Shown: piece after piece, positions 9,059 through 18,121 of the stretch
Numbering within the stretch: position 1 is the stretch's first letter
How the letters are laid out: the number at the start of each line of letters is the position of its first letter
Source: Hyphomicrobium zavarzinii ATCC 27496
Lineage (GTDB): Bacteria; Pseudomonadota; Alphaproteobacteria; Rhizobiales; Hyphomicrobiaceae
NCBI RefSeq assembly: GCF_000383415.1
Contig: NZ_KB911261.1
Coordinates: 1-64,000 of the forward strand
Direction: 5' to 3'
Length of the DNA stretch: 64,000 nucleotides
Notes under the pieces: model-generated
Databases searched by the model: none
Told to the model about the DNA's origin: nothing
Seen by the model: the letters and a program-made list of their open reading frames with translations, nothing else
Translations under genes and position numbers: made by a program

Positions 9059-10504
9059 TTACAAGGGGGGCCAGCCTGGGGGCACCCGACGGCTGGACAG
9101 CCCCAGCGCAAAACGACGTTGCGCCAGTGGACGCTCGCCGGGCGGTACGCGTCCTCGCAAGGCCAACAGCATGCCGATCGCAAACCAGAGGGGAAGCCAG
9201 ACGAAAAATCTCGCTGTCAGAGCGACGAGCAGGACCACGATCAGAAATGCTACGGCCGGGATGTCGTCGGCACCCAAGGTGCGCCATGCGACCTTAGCCC
9301 GGCTCAAAAGGAAACCGATCAGGAGCATGGAGCCTATAAGGCCGGTGTGCGATTGGACCGAAATCAACGAGTGAATATAGCCGCCGGGGCGAAAGGTTTT
9401 CACCTCGGCGCCGAGGTCGCCGAACATTGGATCGAGCGCAAGCTGATCAACCGCGTCCTCGTAAATGATCTTCCAGCGCGAGGATACGCTGCTGCCGGCA
9501 ACAATGGTCAGCGGCGGGATATCGTCGGAACTGTCCGACGCAAGGTCTAGAGCAGCAACGCGAAGGAACGGCTCATAGTTGAACATCCTGAGCGGCGGAA
9601 CGCTGATGGCAATGCTCACCGCCAGAGCGGCACCGAGCACTCCCGTTCCGGCAAGCACTGCACCAACCGCCCACTTTGACCGGCGCTCAATGCTGCGCAC
9701 TCCGACGAACAAATCGCACCCGAACATCAAGACGGCGAGAAGAGCGATCCCGATTGCAGCTCCATTGGAGCCTACGACTTGCGCGATGAAGACAGTCCAC
9801 ACCGCGAGGCCCAGGTAAACGCTCGCCCGCGCCGCAAGCGCGGGCAGCGTGTTGCGAGCGGCGAACAATCGACGGGCGGACGCGACGACGCAGAAGTACC
9901 AAAGGAAGAGATAGTCACCGAATGCCTGATAGATGACGGGCGCGCCAGCCCTGTACTGAACAAGAAAGATATCCGAGCGGCAGATAAGGAGCAGCCGCGC
10001 GGTGATCCACACCAACGACGCGAGCGCAAGGACCAGCGCCGACAATTCCCAACGGAAATTTGTGTCGCCGGCACTGCTCTTAGATGTCCGAGTTGCGTAG
10101 AGCAGCACAAATCCGAGTGCCAGCCCTGCACAGAGGCGGCTAAACCATATTTTCTGATATTCCGCCGAAATACGAGCGCTCGGGTAAATGCTCGCCAGGA
10201 CAATGAAATACAGGAGAAACATCACCAGCAGGATCGCTCCCCAGTCCTTGATGTAGGAGCTGAAAAATCCGCGCCGGAAATCGCGACTGGCGAGCACCAG
10301 TATTAGCGCTCCAGCCATCCCAATGTGGCAGAGCCTCAAAAGCGGGATCGGCTCCGCTTCAATGAGTTGGGTGCAGGCGACCAAACATCCAGAAAGGTAG
10401 AGGAGGACAGCGTGGGGCGCTAAAAGCGGCCATGTGATCCCGCGCTCGTCATAACTCGCGGGACTTGCGGTCTCGAAGACCGCGATGCTCGATATGCTTC
10501 GCAA
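9059..10504 (-). CDS. O-antigen polymerase/ligase-like membrane protein (Wzy/WaaL type)
   Basis: Polytopic membrane protein of 481 residues with about 11 hydrophobic segments and one large periplasmic loop (about residues 300-385). After the loop comes GGYIHSLISVQSHTGLIG, which fits the H-x-S/N-x-x-x ... G-L-I-G pattern after the big loop of Wzy_C/O-antigen ligase proteins. Such enzymes polymerise or ligate undecaprenyl-linked glycans at the periplasmic face. It could be a polymerase, a lipid A-core ligase or a protein O-oligosaccharyltransferase; the sequence alone does not decide. The start is a TTG at 10504 with GGGGGGTGAG upstream, and an in-frame TGA two codons earlier limits extension. 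A UDP-xylose synthase lies divergently upstream, which fits surface-glycan work. Confidence 0.78.
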   Translation of the reverse strand: MRSISSIAVFETASPASYDERGITWPLLAPHAVLLYLSGCLVACTQLIEAEPIPLLRLCHIGMAGALILVLASRDFRRGFFSSYIKDWGAILLVMFLLYFIVLASIYPSARISAEYQKIWFSRLCAGLALGFVLLYATRTSKSSAGDTNFRWELSALVLALASLVWITARLLLICRSDIFLVQYRAGAPVIYQAFGDYLFLWYFCVVASARRLFAARNTLPALAARASVYLGLAVWTVFIAQVVGSNGAAIGIALLAVLMFGCDLFVGVRSIERRSKWAVGAVLAGTGVLGAALAVSIAISVPPLRMFNYEPFLRVAALDLASDSSDDIPPLTIVAGSSVSSRWKIIYEDAVDQLALDPMFGDLGAEVKTFRPGGYIHSLISVQSHTGLIGSMLLIGFLLSRAKVAWRTLGADDIPAVAFLIVVLLVALTARFFVWLPLWFAIGMLLALRGRVPPGERPLAQRRFALGLSSRRVPPGWPPL

Positions 10505-11294
10505 CGCTCACCCCCCATGGCAAATCGCGCGACTGAAATTCGTACTGAGCCCCTTCACGCCGCCGTCAGCGCGCAAGTTTCCGCGCTCGGCAACGAGCCT
10601 CTTCAATTTATTTTCGCTGTTCAGAATTTCCCGCAGAAAACCCGACACAAATAGTAATTAATTACCCCGCCATTTAGCTGAAACATACCATTTCCATTAC
10701 GCTCGCCAAGGGCATTTGCGGTAATAAACAGAATAAATAAATGGCGAATAGAGCGCCCGCCATTAACCATTCCTTATCGCGCAATTAAAAAGAACATGGA
10801 TCATCACTCGCGATCGGCGATAGCACCCATTTGATGAATCTTGGGAAATTGAGCGAATCGCACGGCACGCCCAAAAGGGACCGGCTTCTTTGGGACACGC
10901 CTCAAATTGAATAATGCCGTTCAGATGACGCGCCATGTGCTAGCCGCTTATCCGAGGCCGAGCGCAATAATTCCGTGCGAAGGCGGCAGAGCGAGGCCGC
11001 TGCGGCGCTCTGCCGGCCACGTCCAACATTCTGGATGAGGATTCGGTTGCGGCCACGCTTGCCGGGCAACTCTCGCGGGCCTTATCCCGCTGCGGGCACG
11101 CGGTTCGAGGATCGTTCGAGTGATGCCGGGAACGCCTTCGGCGTTTATCCCCAGAGTATTTGTAACTGCCGTGTTTCTGCGCGGCCCGTCAGTTTGACAC
11201 AAGCTCGATTCCGTTAGAGGGTTCAAGGGGCTGGCAGCAGAGACACTCACTCGCCTGCGGCGCCCACGGGGTCTGGCGCGCGGGGGAGTTCGAC
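10505..11294. other. Long AT-rich divergent intergenic region
   Basis: A 790-bp gap between two divergent genes (polymerase-like on minus, UDP-glucuronate decarboxylase on plus). Bases 10600-10800 are clearly more AT-rich than the surroundings (for example aaatagtaattaattacc) and probably hold promoters. A short inverted repeat CCCAAA/TTTGGG spans 10870-10894. Short open frames at 10948-11250 have no domain, signal peptide or convincing start. I see no RNA gene. Confidence 0.45.
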
Positions 11295-12260
11295 GTGAGG
11301 AAAAGTGTCCTAGTCACGGGAGGTGCCGGCTTCATCGGATCGCACCTCATCGACAGGCTGATAGGCGCGGGCAACGACGTCATCTGCGTCGACAATTTCT
11401 TCACCGGCTCAAAGACGAACATCGAGCACCTGATCGGCAATCCGCGCTTCGAGCTCATGCGGCACGACGTGACCTTCCCGCTCTATCTGGAGGTCGACGA
11501 GATCTACAATCTCGCGTGTCCCGCCTCCCCCATCCATTACCAGCGCGATCCGGTCCAGACGACGAAGACCAACGTCCACGGCGCCATCAACATGCTCGGC
11601 ATGGCCAAGCGGCTGCGCTGCCGGATCTTTCAGGCGTCCACGTCCGAGGTATACGGAGATCCCGCAGTCCATCCGCAGACCGAGGACTATTGGGGCAACG
11701 TGAACCCGATCGGGCCGCGCTCCTGCTACGACGAGGGCAAGCGCTGCGCTGAAACGCTGTTCTTCGACTACCACCGGCAGCACGGCCTCGAGATCAAAGT
11801 CGCTCGGATCTTCAACACCTACGGACCGCGGATGCAGGTCGGCGACGGCCGGGTGGTGTCCAACCTCATCGTACAAGCGCTCAAGGACGAGCCGATCACG
11901 ATCTATGGGGACGGCAGCCAGACCCGCTCGTTCTGCTTCGTCGAGGACATGGTGGAAGGCATCCTGCGCTTCATGGCCAGCGACAGCACGCTGACCGGGC
12001 CTATCAACCTTGGGAATCCGGCAGAAATCTCGATTCGAGAGCTCGCCGAGCGCGTGATCGATGTCACGGGCTCGGGCTCCAAGCTGACGTTCCTCAAGAA
12101 GCCCACAGACGATCCTGAGCGGCGCCGCCCCGACATCGGGCTTGCAAAGGCAACGCTCGGCTGGAAACCCACGGTCGATCTCCAGGAGGGATTGCGCCGG
12201 ACGATCGCCTATTTCGACAGCGTGCTGGCGAGAGCAGGCGGACTCACCGTAGAGGCTTGA
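11295..12260 (+). CDS. UDP-glucuronate decarboxylase (UDP-xylose synthase), extended SDR family
   Basis: Cytosolic NAD-dependent short-chain dehydrogenase/reductase of 321 residues that very probably converts UDP-glucuronate to UDP-xylose. The Rossmann motif [11 protein letters not shown] is at residues 8-18. The catalytic Ser/Tyr/Lys set is seen in [12 protein letters not shown] and SCYDEGKR (Tyr 145). The segments [19 protein letters not shown] and [16 protein letters not shown] are characteristic of UXS enzymes rather than of general epimerases. The start is GTG with GGGGGAG six bases upstream. The substrate could come from the UDP-glucose dehydrogenase at 40709-42055. The octapeptide-repeat gene begins 102 bp downstream on the same strand. 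Confidence 0.92.
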   Translation: MRKSVLVTGGAGFIGSHLIDRLIGAGNDVICVDNFFTGSKTNIEHLIGNPRFELMRHDVTFPLYLEVDEIYNLACPASPIHYQRDPVQTTKTNVHGAINMLGMAKRLRCRIFQASTSEVYGDPAVHPQTEDYWGNVNPIGPRSCYDEGKRCAETLFFDYHRQHGLEIKVARIFNTYGPRMQVGDGRVVSNLIVQALKDEPITIYGDGSQTRSFCFVEDMVEGILRFMASDSTLTGPINLGNPAEISIRELAERVIDVTGSGSKLTFLKKPTDDPERRRPDIGLAKATLGWKPTVDLQEGLRRTIAYFDSVLARAGGLTVEA

Positions 12261-12324
12261 TGGAGAGGAGCGAATCCGCCGCCATGGCGCCCGGATGCCG
12301 TCGAGAGGGAACGAGGCCAAATCG

Positions 12325-12366
12325 ATGATGCAGATCCGTGGAACCCGCGACGGTAGCCAGCGATGA
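12325..12366 (+). CDS. Possible 13-codon leader peptide overlapping the repeat-protein start
   Basis: A short frame (MMQIRGTRDGSQR, stop TGA) begins 8-9 nt after the purine-rich stretch agggaacgagg. It ends with its TGA overlapping the ATG of the large repeat gene (ATGA at 12363-12366). The repeat gene has no clear Shine-Dalgarno of its own, so translational coupling through this mini-ORF is plausible. It is too short to judge by composition and may be fortuitous. Confidence 0.35.
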   Translation: MMQIRGTRDGSQR

Positions 12367-15300
12367 CGTCGATCTTCTCCGGTCTCACCGCATCGTTGAT
12401 CGCGAAGCTGTCGCAAACGACGATGCGCAGCCTCGACACGACCGACATGGAAGCCTTGACGACGACGCAGGCCGCCGCGTTGAAGGCTACCCAGCTCAAC
12501 AGTCTCAGCACGACCAATATCGAAGCCCTCACCTCCACCGCGGTATCGGCGTTGGCACCGGTCAACCTGAACAAGCTCAGCCTCGCCTTGTTCGAAGTGC
12601 TCGTCGGCGATGATCTCGCGGCTTTCACGTCAACGCAGATGGCGGCGCTTTCCGCCTCGCAGCTCAACAGCCTGACCGCGACGGAAATCGCGCAGCTCAC
12701 CCCCGAGCAGCTCGGCGGCATCACCTCGACCCAGATTGCCGGTCTCACCGTCACGACGCTCGAGAAGTTCAGCGCGACCCAGATCGCGTCTTTCACCTCC
12801 ACCCAGGTGAGCGGCCTCACGGCATCGCATCTCACGTCTCTTACGCCCGAAAAGATGCAGGCGCTCGATGTCTCCGGGCTCACGCCGCTCCAGGTCTCGC
12901 GCCTCTCCGCGACCGCATTCGACAACCTGTCCGCGGCGCAGATCTCGGCGTTCACCCCGGCGCAGGTCGCCGCGCTTTCGGCGACGTCGCTTTCGCTTCT
13001 GTCGACGAGCGAGATCCAGGGCTTCACCACCAGCCAGATCGGCGGGCTGACCGCGCGCCAGATCTCGAACCTCCCCACCACTACGATCACCAAGTTCACG
13101 CCAAGCCAGCTCGCGTCGCTGACGACCCAGCAGATGGCGGCGCTGATATCCACGCAGCTCACTGCACTCTCGCCGTCAGCAATTCAGGCATTGCCCGCCG
13201 AGCGCTTCACGCAGACGCAGATCGCGACGCTCTCCACGACTGCGTTCGACAACCTCACGTCCTCGCAGCTGGCGGCTCTCAGCGCGACGCAGATCTCCGC
13301 GCTCTCGACGACCTCGCTCAACCGGATGTCGCCCACGGCACTCCAATCGCTCACCGCCACACAGGTTTCGGGGCTCACGGCCCGGCAGTTGGCGGGAGCT
13401 ACCGCCACGACGCTCGCAAATTTCTCTCCATCGCAGCTCGGCCTCCTGACGACCGCACAGATGAGCGGGCTTAAGCCGGCGCAGCTCAGCGAGATGGCGC
13501 CTTCGTCCCTTCAGGCGCTGACTGCGGCAAACTTCTCCGTCTCGCAGTTGAACGGTCTCAGCACGACCGCGTTCGACAATCTGTCGCCAACGCAGATCCT
13601 GGAGCTCAAGCCGGCCCAGCTGGCTGCACTCTCGACGACGAATTTCAACCGGCTCACTGACGGCGAAATCGGCGCGCTGACCGCCACGCAGATACGCGGG
13701 CTCAAGCCCGCCCATATCGCCGCTCTCACAACGTCACTGCTGACTGCGCTCGATCCGTCGCAACTCCAGGCCTTGACCGCGACGCAGGTGAAGGCGCTCA
13801 CCTCGTCGCAGATCAACGCGTTGTCGAGCTCGGGACTGCAGGCGCTCCCGGTTTCGAGCCTTTCCACAACGCAGGTCGCCCGTTTCACCACGACGAATTT
13901 CCGCGGGCTGACGCCGGCACAAATCGCGTCGTTCACGCCGGGCCAGGTCGCCTCGCTCAGCTCCACGCTGATCAACAGCCTGTCGCCGGCCGAGATCCAG
14001 TCGTTCACGACGACGCAGATCAGCGGATTGACTTCCGCCAAGATCGCGACGTTCGGAACGGAGCAGGTGGCCGCGCTTACGACCGATCAGATCCGCGCGC
14101 TCTCGCCGTCGGCGCTGTCGGGCCTGCGTGACACGCAGATCGCCGTGCTCTCGTCGTCCCAGCTCAGCGCACTCTCGGAAGTCCAGATGGCGAGCCTGAC
14201 GGCTGCCGCCGTCGGCGGGCTCGATACGACCGGCGTCACGAACCTCACCACGACGCAGATCGCCGCCATGAAGGCCACGCAGGTGCGCGGCCTCACCCAG
14301 GACCAGATTGCGGCGCTTACGACATCGCAGATCGCGGCGCTCTCGACGACTGCGATGGCGAGCCTCAGCGCGACTCAGGTGTCGGCTCTGTCGGTCGCCC
14401 AGCTCAACGCTCTCAGGCCCAGCCAGATCTCGGCCCTTTCAACACTTGGCATCTCGGGGCTCACGACCACGTCCGTCGGCGCCCTGAGCGCGGACCAGAT
14501 CGGGGCGCTCGCGGCTTCCCAGGTCAGGGCTTTTTCGGAGGCTCAGGTCGAGGCACTGAGGCCGCAGCAGATCGGCCTGCTCGCCGAGACGCAGATTGCG
14601 GCTTTCTCCACCTCGGCAATCAAGGGCCTTTCGGCGGACGACATCGCGGCCCTCACGACAACCCAGGTTGGCGCGCTGGTCGCGACGCAGGCCTCCGCGC
14701 TGGTCGATACGCAGATCGAGGCCTTTTCGGACACGCAGATCGCTAACCTCACGACCACGGCAATCTCCGGTTTCAAGAACACGCAGATCGCGAGCTTCAC
14801 TCCAACGCAGCTCGCTGCGATGTCGTCTGAACAGATCGGCGCCTTGTCGGCGGACGGCATCACGGGGCTCGCGGCCGAGGACATCACGTCTCTCTCCCTG
14901 AGCTTCTTCACAGGGCTCTCGCAGACGCAGATCCGCGCGCTTTCGGAATATCAGATCGTCTCGCTCAGCCCCGCACAGCTCGCCGCGCTTTCGTCCGAGC
15001 AGATCTCGGCCCTCTCCAAGGCGGCCATCAGCGGGCTCTCGACGACGGCGCTGCAATCGCTTTCCGCCACGCAGCTCAGCAAGCTCACGGCCGCGCAGAT
15101 CTCGGCTTTCGACGCGAACCAGATCGCCTCGCTTTCCGTCGAGCAGATGTCCCGCTGGGTCACCACCCAGATGGTCGGCATCTCTCCGGACGCCATCAAG
15201 GCGCTCAGCGAGACGCAGCTCGGGGCTCTCTCCACCAGCCAGGTGCGGGCGCTTACCGCAACGCAGATCGGCGCGCTCGACACCACGCAAGTCGCCGCTC

Positions 15301-18056
15301 TCTCGACCTCGCAGATCGGTGCGCTGACCACCGCGCAGATGCGCGGGTTCAAGTCGACGCAAATCGCGAACCTCACCAGCACTCATTTCTCTGCCCTCGA
15401 CTCGACGCAGATCGGCGCGCTTACGCCCGAGGCAATTTCCGGGCTGACCGGCGAGCAGATCGAGCTTCTCTCCATTCGTCAGGCCGACGGCCTGACCGCG
15501 ACGCAGATGGGAGCGCTCAACGAGACGCAGCTTGGTGGCCTTACGACGACGCAGCTCGCGAGCTTGACCTCGACGCAATTGGGCGGTCTCTCCACGTCCG
15601 CGATCGCGGCCTTGACGGCGGAGAGCATCGGCGCGCTCGACGCCAAGCACATCCGCGGCCTGACCGCGGCGCAGCTCGGCGCGCTCACGACCACGCAGAT
15701 CAGCTATCTCAGCACGTCGCAACTCGCGGTGCTCTCTCCCGAGCAGATCGCGGGGCTCAGCGCGGCCCAGGCGTCCAGCCTGAGCCCGGAGCAGCTCGGC
15801 ACGCTCACGTCGCGCCAGGTCAGCGGCCTCTCCACCGCCGCGATCTCGGGGCTGTCGACGACGGCTCTTGGCTCCCTGAGCACGGTGCAGGTCAAAGGCC
15901 TGACGCAATCGCAAATCGCCAGCCTCTCCGAAACGCAGATCGTCGCTCTGAGCACCGGCCAGCTCGACGCCTTGTCCTCGACGCAGATCTCGGGCCTCTC
16001 GACGGCCGCGATCTCCAGCCTGACGGTCGAGCAGCTTTCGGGATTGACGACGACACAGCTTCGCGGGCTCACCTCGGCTCAGGTCTCGGCGTTGACGACC
16101 ACACAGCTCGCGAGCCAATCGGCCGCGCGCATCGCGGCCTTGACGACGGCAGCTCTCGGCGGTCTCAAGGAAACGCAGAGCCCGACGTTGAGCGACGAGC
16201 AGATCGCGGCGCTCGCCACGTCGCAGATCGCCGCGCTTTCCACGAGCGCGATCTCGGGGCTCACCAGCACGCAGATCGCCGGCCTCACCAGCACCCAGTT
16301 TGCTGCGCTCACCTCTACGCAGATCCAGGCCCTCACGGGCGAGCAGATCGCGGGCCTAAGCACCACCCAGCTCTCGCGCCTCAGCGCAACGCAGGCGGCG
16401 GGCCTCAGCTCCAGCCAGTTGGCCGAGCTCAGCAGCACGCAGATCGGGGCGCTGACGACCACCCACATCCGGGCGCTCTCGCCGACCGCCATCAGCGGGC
16501 TCACTGGCTCTCAGATCGCGAGCCTCTCGACGACACAGCTCATGAGCCTCACGACGGCGCAGATGGGCGCGCTGTCATCCACGGCGATCTCGGGCCTTAC
16601 GACGACGGAGCTCGCGGCCCTCACGACAACCCAGTTCGCCGCCCTCTCGACCACCGGAATCGCAGCGCTGTCGGTCACACAGCTCGCCAGCCTCACCTCG
16701 GACCAGGTGCGGGTCCTGAGCACCACGGCAATCGCCGGACTAACCTCGACACAGGCGGCGAGCCTCACGCCCTCGCAGCTCGGCGCGCTCACCACGAGCC
16801 AGATCAAGGCGCTCGCCGCGACGGGATTGGCCGGTCTCACCGCGACGCAGCTCGAATCCCTCAGCGCCTCGCAATTCTCGGCGCTGGCCGCCGCTCAGAT
16901 CGGCGGGCTCTCGACAACCGCGATCAACGGACTTTCGACCACACGCCTCTCGAGCCTGACGACGACACAGCTTTCCGGATTGACGTCCCGGCAGATCTCA
17001 GCCCTCAGCGCCAGCCAGATCAGCACGCTTTCGACACGCCAGCTCCAGGCGCTTTCGCCTGACGAAATCAGCGGCCTGACGCAAACCGGCATCGCGGCCT
17101 TGAGCACGGCGCAACTGCGTGCGCTCACCACCGCGCAGATCGGCGCGATCTCAACCAGTGCCATAGCCGGCCTGACCAACGGGCAGATCTCCTCGCTGAC
17201 GAGCGAGCAGATGGGCAGCATCCGCGCCACCCAGATCGCGAGCCTTTCGACGACGGCCATAGCGGGGCTGACCACTACGCAGCTCGACGCGCTCACCAGC
17301 ACGCAGTTCGCGAGCCTCTCGGCGACCGGAATCGCGGCTCTGACGCCGGATCAGCTCTCGAGCCTCAAGACCACGCAGATCGGCCTGCTCTCGCGCACGT
17401 CCATCGGCGGCCTTACGGCTGCCCAGCTTTCGAGCCTGACCTCGACGCAGTTCGACGTGCTGACCTCCACTCAGATCAGCGCCATCTCGACGACGGCCAT
17501 CCTGGGGCTGACGGAAACCCAGATCGGCTCGCTCGAGGCAACGCAGTTCGCCGGCCTCCGCGCGACACAGATCGCGGCAATGGATACGACGCAGATCCGG
17601 GCCATGACGACGACGGACATCGCCTCGCTGTCCGCCGCGCAGATCCAGGGCCTACTGCGCGTCCAGATCCGTGCCTTGACGACGCCGCAGATCGCGGCGC
17701 TTACGGAGACGCAGATCGCCTCGCTCGACACCTCGCAGGTCGTCAACCTGACCACCACGATGCTGGCGCTACTCTCCTCGTCTCAGCTTGGCGCTTTGAC
17801 GTCGACACAGATCGGCGGCCTCTCCTCGCAGCAGCTCAACAGCTTGAGCCCGAGCGTGATGGGTTCCTTCACCGCCAACCAGATCGCGGGCCTGACGACG
17901 ACACAGATCTCCTCCTTGTCGACAACCGCTATCAGCGGCCTGACAACCACGGGCATCGAGGCCCTCAACGGCAACCAGATCGCGGCCTTTACGCAGACGC
18001 AGCTCGACAGCATGACGCCCGAGCAGCTCGCAGCGCTTCAATCGGCAATCTCGTAG
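12363..18056 (+). CDS. Giant Ser/Thr-rich octapeptide-repeat protein (234 octads)
   Basis: No known domain recognised. By my own parse the 1897 residues divide into 10 leading octads, four 109-residue super-repeats (each 13 octads plus a 5-residue insertion; residues 81-516), 172 uninterrupted octads (517-1892) and the tail QSAIS. The consensus octad is [ST]-[TSA]-[TSE]-Q-[ILVM]-x-[AGS]-[LF], for example TSTQIAGL. Every few units Gln is replaced by Ala or Gly, giving STTAISGL. There is no signal peptide, membrane segment, LPXTG or RTX motif, and no Cys appears in the stretches I read. The [ST]-x-x-[QE] start resembles helix N-capping boxes, so short helical turns stacked in a solenoid are conceivable (inference). 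The 65-bp gap to a GT41 glycosyltransferase suggests an operon and a Ser/Thr glycosylation substrate. Length, unbroken frame and strict phase argue for a selected protein. Confidence 0.88.
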   Translation: MTSIFSGLTASLIAKLSQTTMRSLDTTDMEALTTTQAAALKATQLNSLSTTNIEALTSTAVSALAPVNLNKLSLALFEVLVGDDLAAFTSTQMAALSASQLNSLTATEIAQLTPEQLGGITSTQIAGLTVTTLEKFSATQIASFTSTQVSGLTASHLTSLTPEKMQALDVSGLTPLQVSRLSATAFDNLSAAQISAFTPAQVAALSATSLSLLSTSEIQGFTTSQIGGLTARQISNLPTTTITKFTPSQLASLTTQQMAALISTQLTALSPSAIQALPAERFTQTQIATLSTTAFDNLTSSQLAALSATQISALSTTSLNRMSPTALQSLTATQVSGLTARQLAGATATTLANFSPSQLGLLTTAQMSGLKPAQLSEMAPSSLQALTAANFSVSQLNGLSTTAFDNLSPTQILELKPAQLAALSTTNFNRLTDGEIGALTATQIRGLKPAHIAALTTSLLTALDPSQLQALTATQVKALTSSQINALSSSGLQALPVSSLSTTQVARFTTTNFRGLTPAQIASFTPGQVASLSSTLINSLSPAEIQSFTTTQISGLTSAKIATFGTEQVAALTTDQIRALSPSALSGLRDTQIAVLSSSQLSALSEVQMASLTAAAVGGLDTTGVTNLTTTQIAAMKATQVRGLTQDQIAALTTSQIAALSTTAMASLSATQVSALSVAQLNALRPSQISALSTLGISGLTTTSVGALSADQIGALAASQVRAFSEAQVEALRPQQIGLLAETQIAAFSTSAIKGLSADDIAALTTTQVGALVATQASALVDTQIEAFSDTQIANLTTTAISGFKNTQIASFTPTQLAAMSSEQIGALSADGITGLAAEDITSLSLSFFTGLSQTQIRALSEYQIVSLSPAQLAALSSEQISALSKAAISGLSTTALQSLSATQLSKLTAAQISAFDANQIASLSVEQMSRWVTTQMVGISPDAIKALSETQLGALSTSQVRALTATQIGALDTTQVAALSTSQIGALTTAQMRGFKSTQIANLTSTHFSALDSTQIGALTPEAISGLTGEQIELLSIRQADGLTATQMGALNETQLGGLTTTQLASLTSTQLGGLSTSAIAALTAESIGALDAKHIRGLTAAQLGALTTTQISYLSTSQLAVLSPEQIAGLSAAQASSLSPEQLGTLTSRQVSGLSTAAISGLSTTALGSLSTVQVKGLTQSQIASLSETQIVALSTGQLDALSSTQISGLSTAAISSLTVEQLSGLTTTQLRGLTSAQVSALTTTQLASQSAARIAALTTAALGGLKETQSPTLSDEQIAALATSQIAALSTSAISGLTSTQIAGLTSTQFAALTSTQIQALTGEQIAGLSTTQLSRLSATQAAGLSSSQLAELSSTQIGALTTTHIRALSPTAISGLTGSQIASLSTTQLMSLTTAQMGALSSTAISGLTTTELAALTTTQFAALSTTGIAALSVTQLASLTSDQVRVLSTTAIAGLTSTQAASLTPSQLGALTTSQIKALAATGLAGLTATQLESLSASQFSALAAAQIGGLSTTAINGLSTTRLSSLTTTQLSGLTSRQISALSASQISTLSTRQLQALSPDEISGLTQTGIAALSTAQLRALTTAQIGAISTSAIAGLTNGQISSLTSEQMGSIRATQIASLSTTAIAGLTTTQLDALTSTQFASLSATGIAALTPDQLSSLKTTQIGLLSRTSIGGLTAAQLSSLTSTQFDVLTSTQISAISTTAILGLTETQIGSLEATQFAGLRATQIAAMDTTQIRAMTTTDIASLSAAQIQGLLRVQIRALTTPQIAALTETQIASLDTSQVVNLTTTMLALLSSSQLGALTSTQIGGLSSQQLNSLSPSVMGSFTANQIAGLTTTQISSLSTTAISGLTTTGIEALNGNQIAAFTQTQLDSMTPEQLAALQSAIS
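12427..18041 (+). repeat. Coding 24-bp tandem repeat array
   Basis: At DNA level the repeat gene is a degenerate 24-bp tandem array (typical unit acgacgcagatcgcggcgctcacg). A 327-bp higher-order period covers roughly 12603-13910. The periodicity also opens long spurious frames in the other strand (for example 14439-16118). The repeats are diverged enough that no two neighbouring units look identical over long stretches. Confidence 0.85.
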
Positions 18057-18121
18057 TCTCTGCGGGGCATCCGCCGAGGCTGATCCAGGACGTTCCGGCT
18101 TTGTGAGAGTGGACGACGAGC

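Noticed and set aside
8854-9183. N-terminal extension of the DUF2189-like protein
   Set aside because: The extension is Pro/Arg-rich and unlike protein; a strong Shine-Dalgarno supports 8853.
14439-16118. 559-codon frame on the minus strand within the octapeptide gene
   Set aside because: It is a by-product of the 24-bp periodicity and GC bias; its Arg/Leu-rich translation has no domain and other minus-strand frames there are equally open.
12427-18041. The 24-bp repeats considered as a CRISPR array or satellite
   Set aside because: There are no conserved repeats with unique spacers; units are degenerate, contiguous and hold one open frame throughout.
12363-18056. Assigning the octapeptide protein to RTX toxins or TAL-effector-like proteins
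   Set aside because: No GGxGxD nonapeptides; the LTPEQ-like start of some units recalls TAL repeats, but the 8-residue period and lack of the 34-residue unit exclude it.
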